Positions 49,687 through 58,956 of a stretch of DNA of 64,000 nt are shown here, in pieces. This DNA is from an uncultured Pseudomonadota bacterium (GTDB taxonomy: Bacteria; Pseudomonadota; Gammaproteobacteria; Methylococcales; Methylomonadaceae), in NCBI GenBank assembly GCA_903848935.1, contig CAINHO010000028.1, positions 1-64,000 on the forward strand. The letters are read 5' to 3'. The position numbers and the translations under genes were made by a program. The notes beneath the pieces are model-generated. The model saw only the letters and a program-made list of their open reading frames with translations, was not told where the DNA came from and ran no database searches. Position 1 is the first letter of the stretch. Each line of letters begins with the position of its first letter.

Positions 49687-50407
49687 GCAAATTGCTTTAA
49701 TAACGGGCGCAAGCCGTGGAATCGGACGTGCAATTGCAGAACGTTTAGCTGAAGACGGTTTTTTCGTTTTAGGCACAGCAACTTCTGAAAGTGGCGCGGC
49801 GGCAATTTCGACTTATTTAGGTGAAAACGGTAAAGGTTTAATGCTCGACGTTTCAAATGCCGAATCGATTGAAAACGTGATGAAATCAATTACAGACGAA
49901 TTCGGAACGCCACACGTTTTAGTGAATAACGCAGGAATTACCCGCGACAATTTATTGATGCGTATGAAAGATGATGAATGGGATGATATTATTTCAACCA
50001 ATTTAACGTCCGTTTTCCGTATGAGCAAAGCGGTTTTGCGCGGCATGATGAAAGCGAAAACAGGGCGAATTATTAACATTTCATCCGTTGTCGGTTCAAC
50101 AGGAAACGCGGGACAAGCGAATTACGCAGCGGCAAAAGCGGGCATGATTGGTTTTACCAAATCGATGGCAAAAGAAGTTGGATCTCGCAATATCACGGTG
50201 AATTCCGTCGCGCCTGGTTTCATCGATACCGACATGACCAAAGAACTCAGCGACGACATCAAAAATCATTTACTAAGCGCGATTCCATTGGCGCGTTTAG
50301 GCGATTCGAAAGAAATCGCCCACGCTGTGAGCTTTTTGGCATCTAATGGCGCGGCGTATATTACGGGCGAAACGCTTCATGTGAATGGCGGAATGTTCAT
50401 GCCTTAA
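49679..50407 (+). CDS. fabG: 3-oxoacyl-ACP reductase
   Basis: 'ALITGASRGIGRAIA', 'NYAAAKAGMIGFTKSMAKE', 'YITGETLHVNGGMFM'. Confidence 0.96.
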   Translation: MTKQIALITGASRGIGRAIAERLAEDGFFVLGTATSESGAAAISTYLGENGKGLMLDVSNAESIENVMKSITDEFGTPHVLVNNAGITRDNLLMRMKDDEWDDIISTNLTSVFRMSKAVLRGMMKAKTGRIINISSVVGSTGNAGQANYAAAKAGMIGFTKSMAKEVGSRNITVNSVAPGFIDTDMTKELSDDIKNHLLSAIPLARLGDSKEIAHAVSFLASNGAAYITGETLHVNGGMFMP

Positions 50408-50420
50408 ATATGTGACTTTG

Positions 50421-50439
50421 CGGCATAATGCCGTATAAT
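50421..50439 (+). promoter_or_regulatory. Possible acpP promoter -10 (TATAAT) with adjacent palindrome CGGCATAATGCCG
   Basis: 13-bp palindrome 50421-50433 immediately followed by TATAAT 50434-50439. Confidence 0.45.
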
Positions 50440-50448
50440 TCGCACCGT

Positions 50449-50476
50449 TGCCAGCCAATTGATGGCGGCATTTTTT
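50449..50476 (+). terminator. Rho-independent terminator/attenuator between fabG and acpP
   Basis: TGCC(A)GCCA-ATTGA-TGGCGGCA followed by TTTTTT. Confidence 0.75.
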
Positions 50477-50544
50477 AGTAAAAACAATAACAATATCCAA
50501 GATAAGCGTTATTTCAATCGCTTGTTTTGTTAGAGGAATAAATT

Positions 50545-50775
50545 ATGAGTAACATTGAAGAACGAGTTAAAAAAATTGTTTCTGAGCAATTAGGTGTTAA
50601 AGACGAAATCGCTAATGACGCATCATTTGTTGATGATTTAGGCGCAGATTCACTCGACACCGTTGAACTCGTTATGGCTTTAGAAGAAGAATTTGAATGC
50701 GAAATTCCAGACGAAGAAGCTGAAAAAATCACCACCGTTCAACAAGCGATTGATTACGTTACTTCTCACGCTTAA
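50545..50775 (+). CDS. acpP: Acyl carrier protein
   Basis: '[33 protein letters not shown]'. Confidence 0.98.
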   Translation: MSNIEERVKKIVSEQLGVKDEIANDASFVDDLGADSLDTVELVMALEEEFECEIPDEEAEKITTVQQAIDYVTSHA

Positions 50776-50868
50776 TTTTAAAGTGCGTGTGGATGGACGC
50801 TCGTTCATCCACGGCACGCATCAAATCCCCCATTCTTTTCCCTCTTTATTTTTCTACGGTACACAACA

Positions 50869-52110
50869 TTGAAACGTCGAGTCGTCATCACAGGATTAGG
50901 CGCAGTCACGCCTTTAGCTAACACGGTTGCAGACACTTGGGCTGGTATTATCAGCGGCAAAAGTGGCATTAGCGCAATTGATTCTTTTGATATTTCCCCT
51001 TTTGCGACCACATTCGGTGGCGTAATTCGTAATTTTGACATTAGCCAATATATCGCCGAAAAAGACGCGAAACGCATGGATGGTTTTGTCCATTACGGCA
51101 TCGCGGCGGGTTGTCAGGCATTTGAAGATTCGGGTTTAGTCGTCACCGAAGAAAATGCAGAACGAATTGGCGTGGCAATTGGTTCAGGAATCGGCGGCAT
51201 TACCGGCATTGAAGATTGTTATGCCACCTATGAAAAAGGTGGCCCGCGTCGAATTTCACCGTTTTTCGTGCCTGGCAACATTATCAACATGATTTCCGGT
51301 AATTTGTCGATTAAATACGGTTTGAAAGGTCCAAACTTTGCGATTGTCACCGCGTGTGCAACGGGAACGCATAACATTGGCGATGCAGCGCGTTTAATTA
51401 AATATGGCGATGCCGATGTAATGATTGCGGGTGGCGCAGAACGTTGTACAACTTCGCCGACTGCAATGGGTGGTTTTGCTTCGGCAAAAGCCCTTTCACG
51501 TCGCAACGACGCGCCACAACAAGCCAGTCGTCCGTGGGATAAAGACCGCGATGGTTTTGTTTTAAGTGACGGTGCGGGCGTGGTGGTTTTAGAAGAACTC
51601 GAACACGCCAAAGCGCGTGGTGCGAAAATTTACGCGGAACTTGTCGGTTATGGCATGAGTGGCGACGCTTATCACATTACGACACCATCAGCAGGTGGTG
51701 AAGGTGCAGCGCGTTGTATGCGAAATGCTTTGCGTGATGCGGGTTTGAATGTTTCTGATGTGGATTATATCAACGCCCACGGTACATCTACACCGGCGGG
51801 TGATTTAGGTGAAACGCAAGCGATGAAAGCCGCTTTAGGTGAACACGCTTACAAAGTCGCAATCAGTTCAACCAAATCAATGCTTGGTCACATGTTAGGC
51901 GCGGCAGGTGGTATTGAAGCCGTTTTAACTGCATTGAGTATTCAAAATAAAATTGCACCACCTACCATAAACTTAGAAAATCAAGACCCCGAATGCGATT
52001 TAGATTATGTGCCGAATACGGCGCGTGATATGAAAATAGACGTGGCTATGTCGAATTCGTTTGGATTCGGCGGCACAAATGGAACGTTGATTTTCAAACG
52101 TTACCAATAA
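50869..52110 (+). CDS. fabF: Beta-ketoacyl-ACP synthase II (TTG start)
   Basis: '[22 protein letters not shown]', '[12 protein letters not shown]'-type active site, '[14 protein letters not shown]', '[14 protein letters not shown]'. Confidence 0.96.
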   Translation: MKRRVVITGLGAVTPLANTVADTWAGIISGKSGISAIDSFDISPFATTFGGVIRNFDISQYIAEKDAKRMDGFVHYGIAAGCQAFEDSGLVVTEENAERIGVAIGSGIGGITGIEDCYATYEKGGPRRISPFFVPGNIINMISGNLSIKYGLKGPNFAIVTACATGTHNIGDAARLIKYGDADVMIAGGAERCTTSPTAMGGFASAKALSRRNDAPQQASRPWDKDRDGFVLSDGAGVVVLEELEHAKARGAKIYAELVGYGMSGDAYHITTPSAGGEGAARCMRNALRDAGLNVSDVDYINAHGTSTPAGDLGETQAMKAALGEHAYKVAISSTKSMLGHMLGAAGGIEAVLTALSIQNKIAPPTINLENQDPECDLDYVPNTARDMKIDVAMSNSFGFGGTNGTLIFKRYQ

Positions 52111-52134
52111 AAAATTTTACTCAAACCACGATTT

Positions 52135-52971
52135 GTGAAAATGCTCGTCAATGGTGAATACAAAGACACTATTGCCATCATGGATCGTGGTTTTCAATAC
52201 GGCGACGGACTATTTGAAACAATCGAAGTTCGTCAAAACACGCCAATTTTTCTTGAACAACATCTACAACGTTTAAGCAACGATTCACGGCGGATTCATC
52301 TTCCAATGCTCGATTTAGAGCTATTGCGTTCAGAAATAAAACAGCTTTGTCAAAATTCGGGCAATGCCGTTTTAAAAATCATCATTACTCGTGGTTCTGG
52401 CGGACGTGGTTATCGTCAGCCCGATGATATTCAACCGACACGCATTTTAAGTTTGTATCCATTTCCTGATTATCCACAAAATTATTATTCTGATGGAATC
52501 GTGGCACGAATTTGTGATACTCGATTGGGTTTAAATCCGATTCTTGCTGGAATTAAACATTTAAATCGAGTAGAACAAGTTATGGCAAGGGCTGAATGGA
52601 ATGAGGCAACGATTCAAGAAGGAATTATGCTTGACATAAACAGACATGTCATTGAAGGCACAATGACTAATGTTTTTTATGTAAAGAAAAAAGCACTATA
52701 TACGTCACCACTTAAAGACTGTGGTATTGCAGGAATTATTCGTTCCTGGATTATGGAATCTCAAATACGTTTATTATTTCCTATTTTCGAACAAGATTTT
52801 TTTATTGACGATTTGTTTGGTGCAGATGAAATTTTTGTCTGTAATTCTGTGATTGGAATTTGGGGAATACGCAAACTAGAGAAACATCGTTATACCGTTG
52901 GAAAAATAACTAAACAGTTACAACTTGCTCTCGAAAACGAAAAACAAAAACAGGTGGCTTTATGCAATTGA
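52135..52971 (+). CDS. pabC: Aminodeoxychorismate lyase
   Basis: Class IV PLP fold 'DRGFQYGDGLFETIEVR', 'GIKHLNRVEQVMARAEW', located between fabF and mltG. Confidence 0.88.
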   Translation: MKMLVNGEYKDTIAIMDRGFQYGDGLFETIEVRQNTPIFLEQHLQRLSNDSRRIHLPMLDLELLRSEIKQLCQNSGNAVLKIIITRGSGGRGYRQPDDIQPTRILSLYPFPDYPQNYYSDGIVARICDTRLGLNPILAGIKHLNRVEQVMARAEWNEATIQEGIMLDINRHVIEGTMTNVFYVKKKALYTSPLKDCGIAGIIRSWIMESQIRLLFPIFEQDFFIDDLFGADEIFVCNSVIGIWGIRKLEKHRYTVGKITKQLQLALENEKQKQVALCN

Positions 52972-53975
52972 GTAAAATCGCAGGTTATACGCTGATTGGC
53001 TTTAGTTATGTCGGCGGTTGGATTTGGATGGATTATGAAAGTGCCATCAGCAATCCGACTGTTTTCGACAAACCTGTGACAATTGAAATTGAGAAAGGCG
53101 AAAATTTAAAGCAAATCACGGATAAATTGGTCGCTCAAAACGTCAAAATCAAACCGTTTTGGTTCAAATTTTTAGCGAAACGAAATGGCGCAAATAAAAA
53201 AATAAAATCGGGTGAATATGAACTTACCAAAGGCATAACGGGAAAGGAAATTTTAGCGTTATTTGTACAAGGTAAAGTTAAACAGCACGCTATTACCTTT
53301 CCCGAAGGTTGGAATTTCAAACAAATTCGCCAAACGTTAAACACGAATCCGTATATTGAACACACGTTGCAAGCTTTGCCATTCGAGACGATTCCCACAA
53401 AATTAGGTATTTCGCAACATCACCCAGAAGGGCTATTTTTTCCTGACACTTATTTTTTTGAAAAACACACATCGGACGTGGCAATTTTAAAACGTGCTTA
53501 CAGCAAAATGCAGGTCGTGTTAGCTGAAGAATGGCAACACAAAGCTGAAAATTTACCGCTCACAACGCCGTATCAAGCATTGATTTTGGCTTCGATTATC
53601 GAAAAAGAAACTGCTGCACCGTTTGAACGCGCTCAAATTGCAGGCGTGTTTAGTCGCCGTTTGCAACAAGATATGATGTTACAAACTGACCCGACCGTGA
53701 TTTACGGCATGGGCGATTCGTATCAAGGTAATATCAAAGCGGCGGATTTAATGTTGTCCACGCCTTATAACACTTACACTTTCAAAGGCTTACCGCCCAC
53801 GCCGATTGCAATGTCGGGACGTGCAGCAATTCATGCGGCGTTGCATCCCGACACGAGTGACACGTTATTTTTCGTAGCGAAAGGCGATGGCACACACGTT
53901 TTTTCGGCAAATTTAGAGGCGCATAATGCCGCTGTCGAAACTTATCAACGTCACAAAAATGGAACAACCCAATGA
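52962..53975 (+). CDS. mltG: Endolytic transglycosylase MltG (YceG)
   Basis: '[42 protein letters not shown]'. Confidence 0.95.
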   Translation: MQLSKIAGYTLIGFSYVGGWIWMDYESAISNPTVFDKPVTIEIEKGENLKQITDKLVAQNVKIKPFWFKFLAKRNGANKKIKSGEYELTKGITGKEILALFVQGKVKQHAITFPEGWNFKQIRQTLNTNPYIEHTLQALPFETIPTKLGISQHHPEGLFFPDTYFFEKHTSDVAILKRAYSKMQVVLAEEWQHKAENLPLTTPYQALILASIIEKETAAPFERAQIAGVFSRRLQQDMMLQTDPTVIYGMGDSYQGNIKAADLMLSTPYNTYTFKGLPPTPIAMSGRAAIHAALHPDTSDTLFFVAKGDGTHVFSANLEAHNAAVETYQRHKNGTTQ

Positions 53976-54196
53976 CTGACAAAAAACTTCGTCAACATTT
54001 AAACGGCATAACTTTGGAAAATATACTCTACGAACTGGTCGATTATTATGGCTGGCGTGAACTGAGTGAATTAGTCGAAATTCGCTGTTTTTATAATGAT
54101 CCCAGTATCAAATCGAGTCTAACGTTTTTACGCAAAACGCCGTGGGCGCGAACCGAAGTCGAAACATTATATTGCTCGCTCAAAGAACACGATTAA
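53972..54196 (+). CDS. VF530 family (DUF2132) small protein
   Basis: '[51 protein letters not shown]'. Confidence 0.88.
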   Translation: MTDKKLRQHLNGITLENILYELVDYYGWRELSELVEIRCFYNDPSIKSSLTFLRKTPWARTEVETLYCSLKEHD

Positions 54197-54211
54197 AACG
54201 AGGTATACGAC

Positions 54212-54835
54212 ATGAGCAGAGGCAAATTTATCACTTTTGAAGGCGGCGAGGGCGTTGGCAAAACGACCAACGTATCCTTTGTTGAAAGCTATTTGCAAGC
54301 GCGAAATATCCCGCTCGTCGTCACTCGTGAGCCTGGTGGAACACCGTTAGCAGAAAAATTACGCACCTTATTGCTCAACAAAAAAAGCGAAGCGATTGCC
54401 GAAGAAGCGGAATTATTGTTAATGTTCGCTGCCAGAGCGCAACACATTAAGCACGTCATCGAACCCGCATTGGCGCGTGGCGATTGGGTAGTTTGTGACC
54501 GATTTACCGATGCAACCTATGCGTATCAAGGTGGCGGACGGAATATGAAAATTAGTACCATCGAAGGCTTAGAAAATTTAGTGCAAGGAAATTTGCGCCC
54601 CGATTTGACCTTATTGCTCGACGCGCCGGTAAAAATTGGCATGGAACGCGCCGGAAAACGCGGTGCATTCGACCGTTTTGAATCGGAAACCGTGCAATTT
54701 TTTGAAGATGTGCGCCGTGCCTATTTGTTGCAAGCTGAACTTTATCCACAACGTATTAAACTCATTAAAGCAAATCAGCCGCTCGCCGATGTTCAGCAAG
54801 CGATTATCTATGCTTTAAGTCCATTGTTGCGATAA
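54212..54835 (+). CDS. tmk: Thymidylate kinase
   Basis: 'FITFEGGEGVGKTTNVSFVESYL', 'VTREPGGTPLAEKLR', 'DRFTDATYAYQGGGR'. Confidence 0.95.
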   Translation: MSRGKFITFEGGEGVGKTTNVSFVESYLQARNIPLVVTREPGGTPLAEKLRTLLLNKKSEAIAEEAELLLMFAARAQHIKHVIEPALARGDWVVCDRFTDATYAYQGGGRNMKISTIEGLENLVQGNLRPDLTLLLDAPVKIGMERAGKRGAFDRFESETVQFFEDVRRAYLLQAELYPQRIKLIKANQPLADVQQAIIYALSPLLR

Positions 54836-54869
54836 TTCGCAGCATTCCTATCTTTCTTTCAGAAGCACC

Positions 54870-56174
54870 ATGTTAATCAAAACTAAATTACCGTTGTCTA
54901 TACAAGTTATTATCGGTGTCTGCGTCGGGACATTATTGGGCGTATTGTTTGGCTCTGAGCCTTATTTGTGGGGTTGGCTAAAAAATGAAACCTTAGGGCA
55001 ATTGGGAATGCTCGTTATTCGCTTGTTAAAAACGTTGGCGACTCCGTTAATTTTCGTGGCGATTTTAGACGCGATGATTCACACCGAAATTAAATTTCGA
55101 CACGGACGGCGATTATTAGCGATTTGTGGCGTGAATTTGGTTGTGGCGATGGTGATTGGTTTGACGATTATGAATGTTTTTACACCCGGCGAATCGTGGA
55201 GTAATCACATTGAAGAATTGTCGTCACAACTGCATTCTGAAGTCGCCAAAACATCCCTGAAAACTACGCCCGAAGGTATGACTTTGAATCCGCTAAAAAA
55301 CATTGCGGGTTATATTCCAGAAAATTTGATTGACCCTTTCATCAAAAACAACGTTATTTCTGTGATTTTGTTAGCGTTGTTAAGTGGTGGCGCGATTCGT
55401 TATCTTAAACAACATTCTTACGTTGGTGATAACACGGGCATTCATTTGTTGGAAAAATTGATTACCGCTTGTTACCACGTTTTGCTACAAATGTTGTCGT
55501 GGGTGATTTTAGCGATTCCGATTGCTATTTCAGGTGTGGTGGCGCAAGTTGTCGGGAAATCAGGTTTAAGCGTTTTTGTTTTGCTAAGTATTTTCTTAGT
55601 GACGTTGTTGGCGGGTTTGTTAATTCATTGCTTTATTTATTATCCCTTGATGGCGAGTTTGGTTGGCAGAATGCCAGTCAAACGTTATTTAGGGCAGGGC
55701 GCAGATGCGATTGTGATGGCCTTTTCAACAAATAGCAGCTTAGTGACTGTTCCCGTTACATTGCGTTGTTTGACTGAAAAAATGGGCGTGTCCACACGTT
55801 CGGCTCGACTTTCTGCTTTAATCGGTACGAATTTAAATAACGACGGCATCATTTTATACGAAGCCATGACGGCGTTATTTTTAGCGCAAGCGATTGGTTT
55901 TAATTTGGATATTTCGCAGCAATTATTGATTGTGGCGGCGGCAGTGATGGTTGGTGTAGGGATTTCGGGCATTCCCGAAGCAGGTTTAATCGCATTGCCA
56001 TTGGTTTTAAGCACGATAGGATTATCCGAACAATTGATTGTGGCAATCATTCCGTTAATTGCGACGATTGATTGGATTATTGCGCGAGTTCGTTCCGTGG
56101 TGAATGTGATGAGCGATATGTTAGTGGCGATTTTGTTAGATCGATTTGAAGAAAAAGAAGTCGTCAATGACTAA
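54870..56174 (+). CDS. Dicarboxylate/amino acid:cation symporter (DAACS family)
   Basis: 'LIRLLKTLATPLIFVAILDAM', 'AFSTNSSLVTVPVTLRC', 'IGTNLNNDGIILYEAMTALFLAQ'. Confidence 0.92.
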   Translation: MLIKTKLPLSIQVIIGVCVGTLLGVLFGSEPYLWGWLKNETLGQLGMLVIRLLKTLATPLIFVAILDAMIHTEIKFRHGRRLLAICGVNLVVAMVIGLTIMNVFTPGESWSNHIEELSSQLHSEVAKTSLKTTPEGMTLNPLKNIAGYIPENLIDPFIKNNVISVILLALLSGGAIRYLKQHSYVGDNTGIHLLEKLITACYHVLLQMLSWVILAIPIAISGVVAQVVGKSGLSVFVLLSIFLVTLLAGLLIHCFIYYPLMASLVGRMPVKRYLGQGADAIVMAFSTNSSLVTVPVTLRCLTEKMGVSTRSARLSALIGTNLNNDGIILYEAMTALFLAQAIGFNLDISQQLLIVAAAVMVGVGISGIPEAGLIALPLVLSTIGLSEQLIVAIIPLIATIDWIIARVRSVVNVMSDMLVAILLDRFEEKEVVND

Positions 56175-57144
56175 TCACATTTATCCTTGGCAACAAAATG
56201 ATTGGCAACAATTGCAAAATTACGTCGCGCAACAACGTGTGCCGCAAGCCTTACTCATCAACGGTGCATTAGGGATTGGCAAACAACATTTAGCTGAACA
56301 ATTCGCCCATGCTTTATTGTGTGAACGTCCAACATCGGACGGTTTTAGTTGTGGTAAATGCAGCAGTTGTTTATTGGTAAAAGCCGAAACGCATCCTGAT
56401 TTTATGGACGTAAAACCTGAAGAAGTTGGTAAAAATATCACCATCGCGCAAATCCGCACGCTCATCGAAAAGCTCAGTTTGAAACCACAGTTTGAACGGT
56501 ATCGTGTGATTTTGATTCATCCCGCCGATGCGTTAAATAATGCGGCGGCGAATGCGTTTTTGAAATACTTAGAAGAGCCGACCGAACGTACGGTGTTAAT
56601 TTTGGTCACGCATCGCATGAATAAATTACCGGCAACTATTAAAAGTCGTTGCCAAAAATTTACTGTTGCGATGCCTGAGAAAAATTTAGTATTGCCGTGG
56701 CTTTTGCAACAAACATCGAATGCCGAAGTGGTTTTCAATCTAGCGCAAGGCTCGCCATTACTCGCGCAACAATACGCCACCGATGAACATTTAACGCAAC
56801 GGCGTGAGTGTTTTAATGCGTGGTTAGCGATTGCAAAACAACAAAATCATCCTGTGATTGTCGCGGAACAATGGCTGAAATTACCCGAAGCGACGCTGTT
56901 ATTTTGGTTAAGTTCGTGGGTGATTGATTTGATGCGTTATCGTCATCAAACTACGCCAAAGAATCTGTATCATGCTGATTTTAATCGTGAGTTAAGTGAA
57001 CTTGCGCCGCGTGTGAACCCGCTTAAGCTGTACGAATTTTATGATTTATTACTGCAAAGTCGGCGGCGGTTGGAAACTCAAATCAACAAACAAGTGTTGT
57101 GGGAAGAAATTTTAATTGCCTGGGCAATGCTCAATCGGAGTTAG
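56167..57144 (+). CDS. holB: DNA polymerase III subunit delta'
   Basis: 'ALLINGALGIGKQHLAEQFA', 'CGKCSSC', 'NAFLKYLEEPTERTVLILVT'; start moved from 56146 to ATG 56167. Confidence 0.94.
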   Translation: MTNHIYPWQQNDWQQLQNYVAQQRVPQALLINGALGIGKQHLAEQFAHALLCERPTSDGFSCGKCSSCLLVKAETHPDFMDVKPEEVGKNITIAQIRTLIEKLSLKPQFERYRVILIHPADALNNAAANAFLKYLEEPTERTVLILVTHRMNKLPATIKSRCQKFTVAMPEKNLVLPWLLQQTSNAEVVFNLAQGSPLLAQQYATDEHLTQRRECFNAWLAIAKQQNHPVIVAEQWLKLPEATLLFWLSSWVIDLMRYRHQTTPKNLYHADFNRELSELAPRVNPLKLYEFYDLLLQSRRRLETQINKQVLWEEILIAWAMLNRS

Positions 57145-57147
57145 GTT

Positions 57148-57486
57148 ATGCCAGATAAACAAAGCGTGTTGTCGTTTTCGCTCAAAGATAAAAACGCACT
57201 GTATGTGTCGTATATGCCGTTTGTGATAAATGGCGGAATTTTTATTCCGACGACGCGCGAATATGAAATGGGACAAGAAGTTTTTTTATTATTGAATTTA
57301 ATGACGGAAACCGAACGTTTGCCGATTAACGGTAAAGTTATTTGGAAAACGCCACCGGGTTCAGACGGTTATCGTGCGGCTGGAATTGGCGTGCAGTTTG
57401 GCGCGGAAGATGTCGCCGTGAAAAACAAAATTGAAACTTATTTAGCTGGCGCGTTGGAATCTGAACGCCCGACTTACACGATGTAA
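57148..57486 (+). CDS. PilZ domain protein
   Basis: PilZ-like sequence; location between holB and tatD is characteristic. Confidence 0.88.
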   Translation: MPDKQSVLSFSLKDKNALYVSYMPFVINGGIFIPTTREYEMGQEVFLLLNLMTETERLPINGKVIWKTPPGSDGYRAAGIGVQFGAEDVAVKNKIETYLAGALESERPTYTM

Positions 57487-57497
57487 CAGGATTTTTT

Positions 57498-58271
57498 ATG
57501 CTTATCGATTCACATTGCCACCTCGACCGCCTCGATTTGACACCGTATCAAAATGATTTCGCCTGTTTAATGGAACATATTCGCGCCCAACAAATTGAAC
57601 ATTTATTGTGCATTGCGATTGATTTGGAAGCCTATCCGGCAATGCGCGAATTGGTAGCGGATTATAACGATATTTCCGTCACGGTCGGTGTGCATCCGAA
57701 TGAAAACGAGGGGCAAGACCCAACGGTTGACGAGTTAATTGCATTGGGACAAGACGAAAAAGTGATTGGCATTGGCGAAACGGGCTTGGATTATTTTCGC
57801 AGTGAAGGGGATTTAACCTGGCAACACGACCGTTTTCGTAATCATATTCACGCCGCAAAAGCGTTAAAAAAACCACTGATTATTCATACTCGCGAAGCAA
57901 AACATGATGCGTTAGACATTTTGCGGGAAGAAAATGCAGGCGAAGTCGGTGGCATTATTCATTGTTTTACTGAAGATTGGGAATTCGCCAAAGCGGCGTT
58001 GGATTTGAATTTTTACATTTCGTTTTCGGGCATCGTGACCTTTAACAGCGCGAAAAACATACATGAAGTTGCCAAAAAATTGCCCGCCGATCGGTTGTTA
58101 ATTGAAACCGATTCGCCGTATTTGTCGCCCGTGCCGCATCGAGGCAGACCAAATTATCCACACTATGTCACACACGTCGCGCAAACAGTCGCCGATTTAC
58201 GCGGCATTTCGTTGAATTCAGTTGCTGACATTTCAACCAGAAATTTTTACACGTTGTTCAAAAAATCATGA
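57498..58271 (+). CDS. tatD: TatD family hydrolase
   Basis: 'MLIDSHCHLDRLDL', 'GIGETGLDYF', 'IIHTREA', 'LLIETDSPYLSPVPHRG'. Confidence 0.94.
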   Translation: MLIDSHCHLDRLDLTPYQNDFACLMEHIRAQQIEHLLCIAIDLEAYPAMRELVADYNDISVTVGVHPNENEGQDPTVDELIALGQDEKVIGIGETGLDYFRSEGDLTWQHDRFRNHIHAAKALKKPLIIHTREAKHDALDILREENAGEVGGIIHCFTEDWEFAKAALDLNFYISFSGIVTFNSAKNIHEVAKKLPADRLLIETDSPYLSPVPHRGRPNYPHYVTHVAQTVADLRGISLNSVADISTRNFYTLFKKS

Positions 58272-58498
58272 TTACGTTACGGTATTTTGCCAGTTTACGA
58301 GAAACACTCGGACGTTCAACCGAACAATTAGAGATTTTTGAACTGCATACTGTTTTGAGTGTGTGGCGGTTAGTAAATCCCGATTTTTCGTTGCCTGAAA
58401 ATACGTTGACGGCAGTGAATATGGATTATGTGCCGCAATCGCACCTTGTTAAAAACGGTGACGAAGTGGCGTTTTTTCCACCTGTAACGGGCGGTTAA
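58268..58498 (+). CDS. moaD: Molybdopterin synthase small subunit
   Basis: Ubiquitin-like; C-terminal 'VAFFPPVTGG'. Confidence 0.93.
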   Translation: MITLRYFASLRETLGRSTEQLEIFELHTVLSVWRLVNPDFSLPENTLTAVNMDYVPQSHLVKNGDEVAFFPPVTGG

Positions 58499-58500
58499 AT

Positions 58501-58956
58501 ATGACGGTTAAAATTTGCGATACCGCATTTGATCCGTTTGTTGAAATTCAAAATTTTCAAAATCAATTGACGCTCGAAGGTAAATTTGGCGCAACCAGTG
58601 TTTTTATTGGCACCATGCGCGATTTCAACAATGGCGACGATGTACAAGCCATGACGTTGGAGCATTACGACGGCATGACGCAAAAGCAATTGACGCAAAT
58701 TATTGCCACGGCAAAAATAAAATGGCAGATTTTGGATTGTTTAATTGTGCATCGGGTGGGGAAAATTTTGCCGAATGAACCAATTGTTTTAGTCGCAGTT
58801 TGGTCGGCGCATCGAGACGAAGCGTTTGAGGCGTGTCGTTATTTGATGGAAGAATTAAAAGAAAATGCGCCATTTTGGAAACTGGAAACGTTGGCGACAA
58901 ATGAAACGCGCTGGGTTTCAAAACACATTAACCAAGAGATTGCTCATGATAAATGA
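58501..58956 (+). CDS. moaE: Molybdopterin synthase catalytic subunit
   Basis: 'FIGTMRDFNNGDDVQAMTLEHYDGMT', 'WSAHRDEAFEACRYLMEELK'. Confidence 0.94.
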   Translation: MTVKICDTAFDPFVEIQNFQNQLTLEGKFGATSVFIGTMRDFNNGDDVQAMTLEHYDGMTQKQLTQIIATAKIKWQILDCLIVHRVGKILPNEPIVLVAVWSAHRDEAFEACRYLMEELKENAPFWKLETLATNETRWVSKHINQEIAHDK

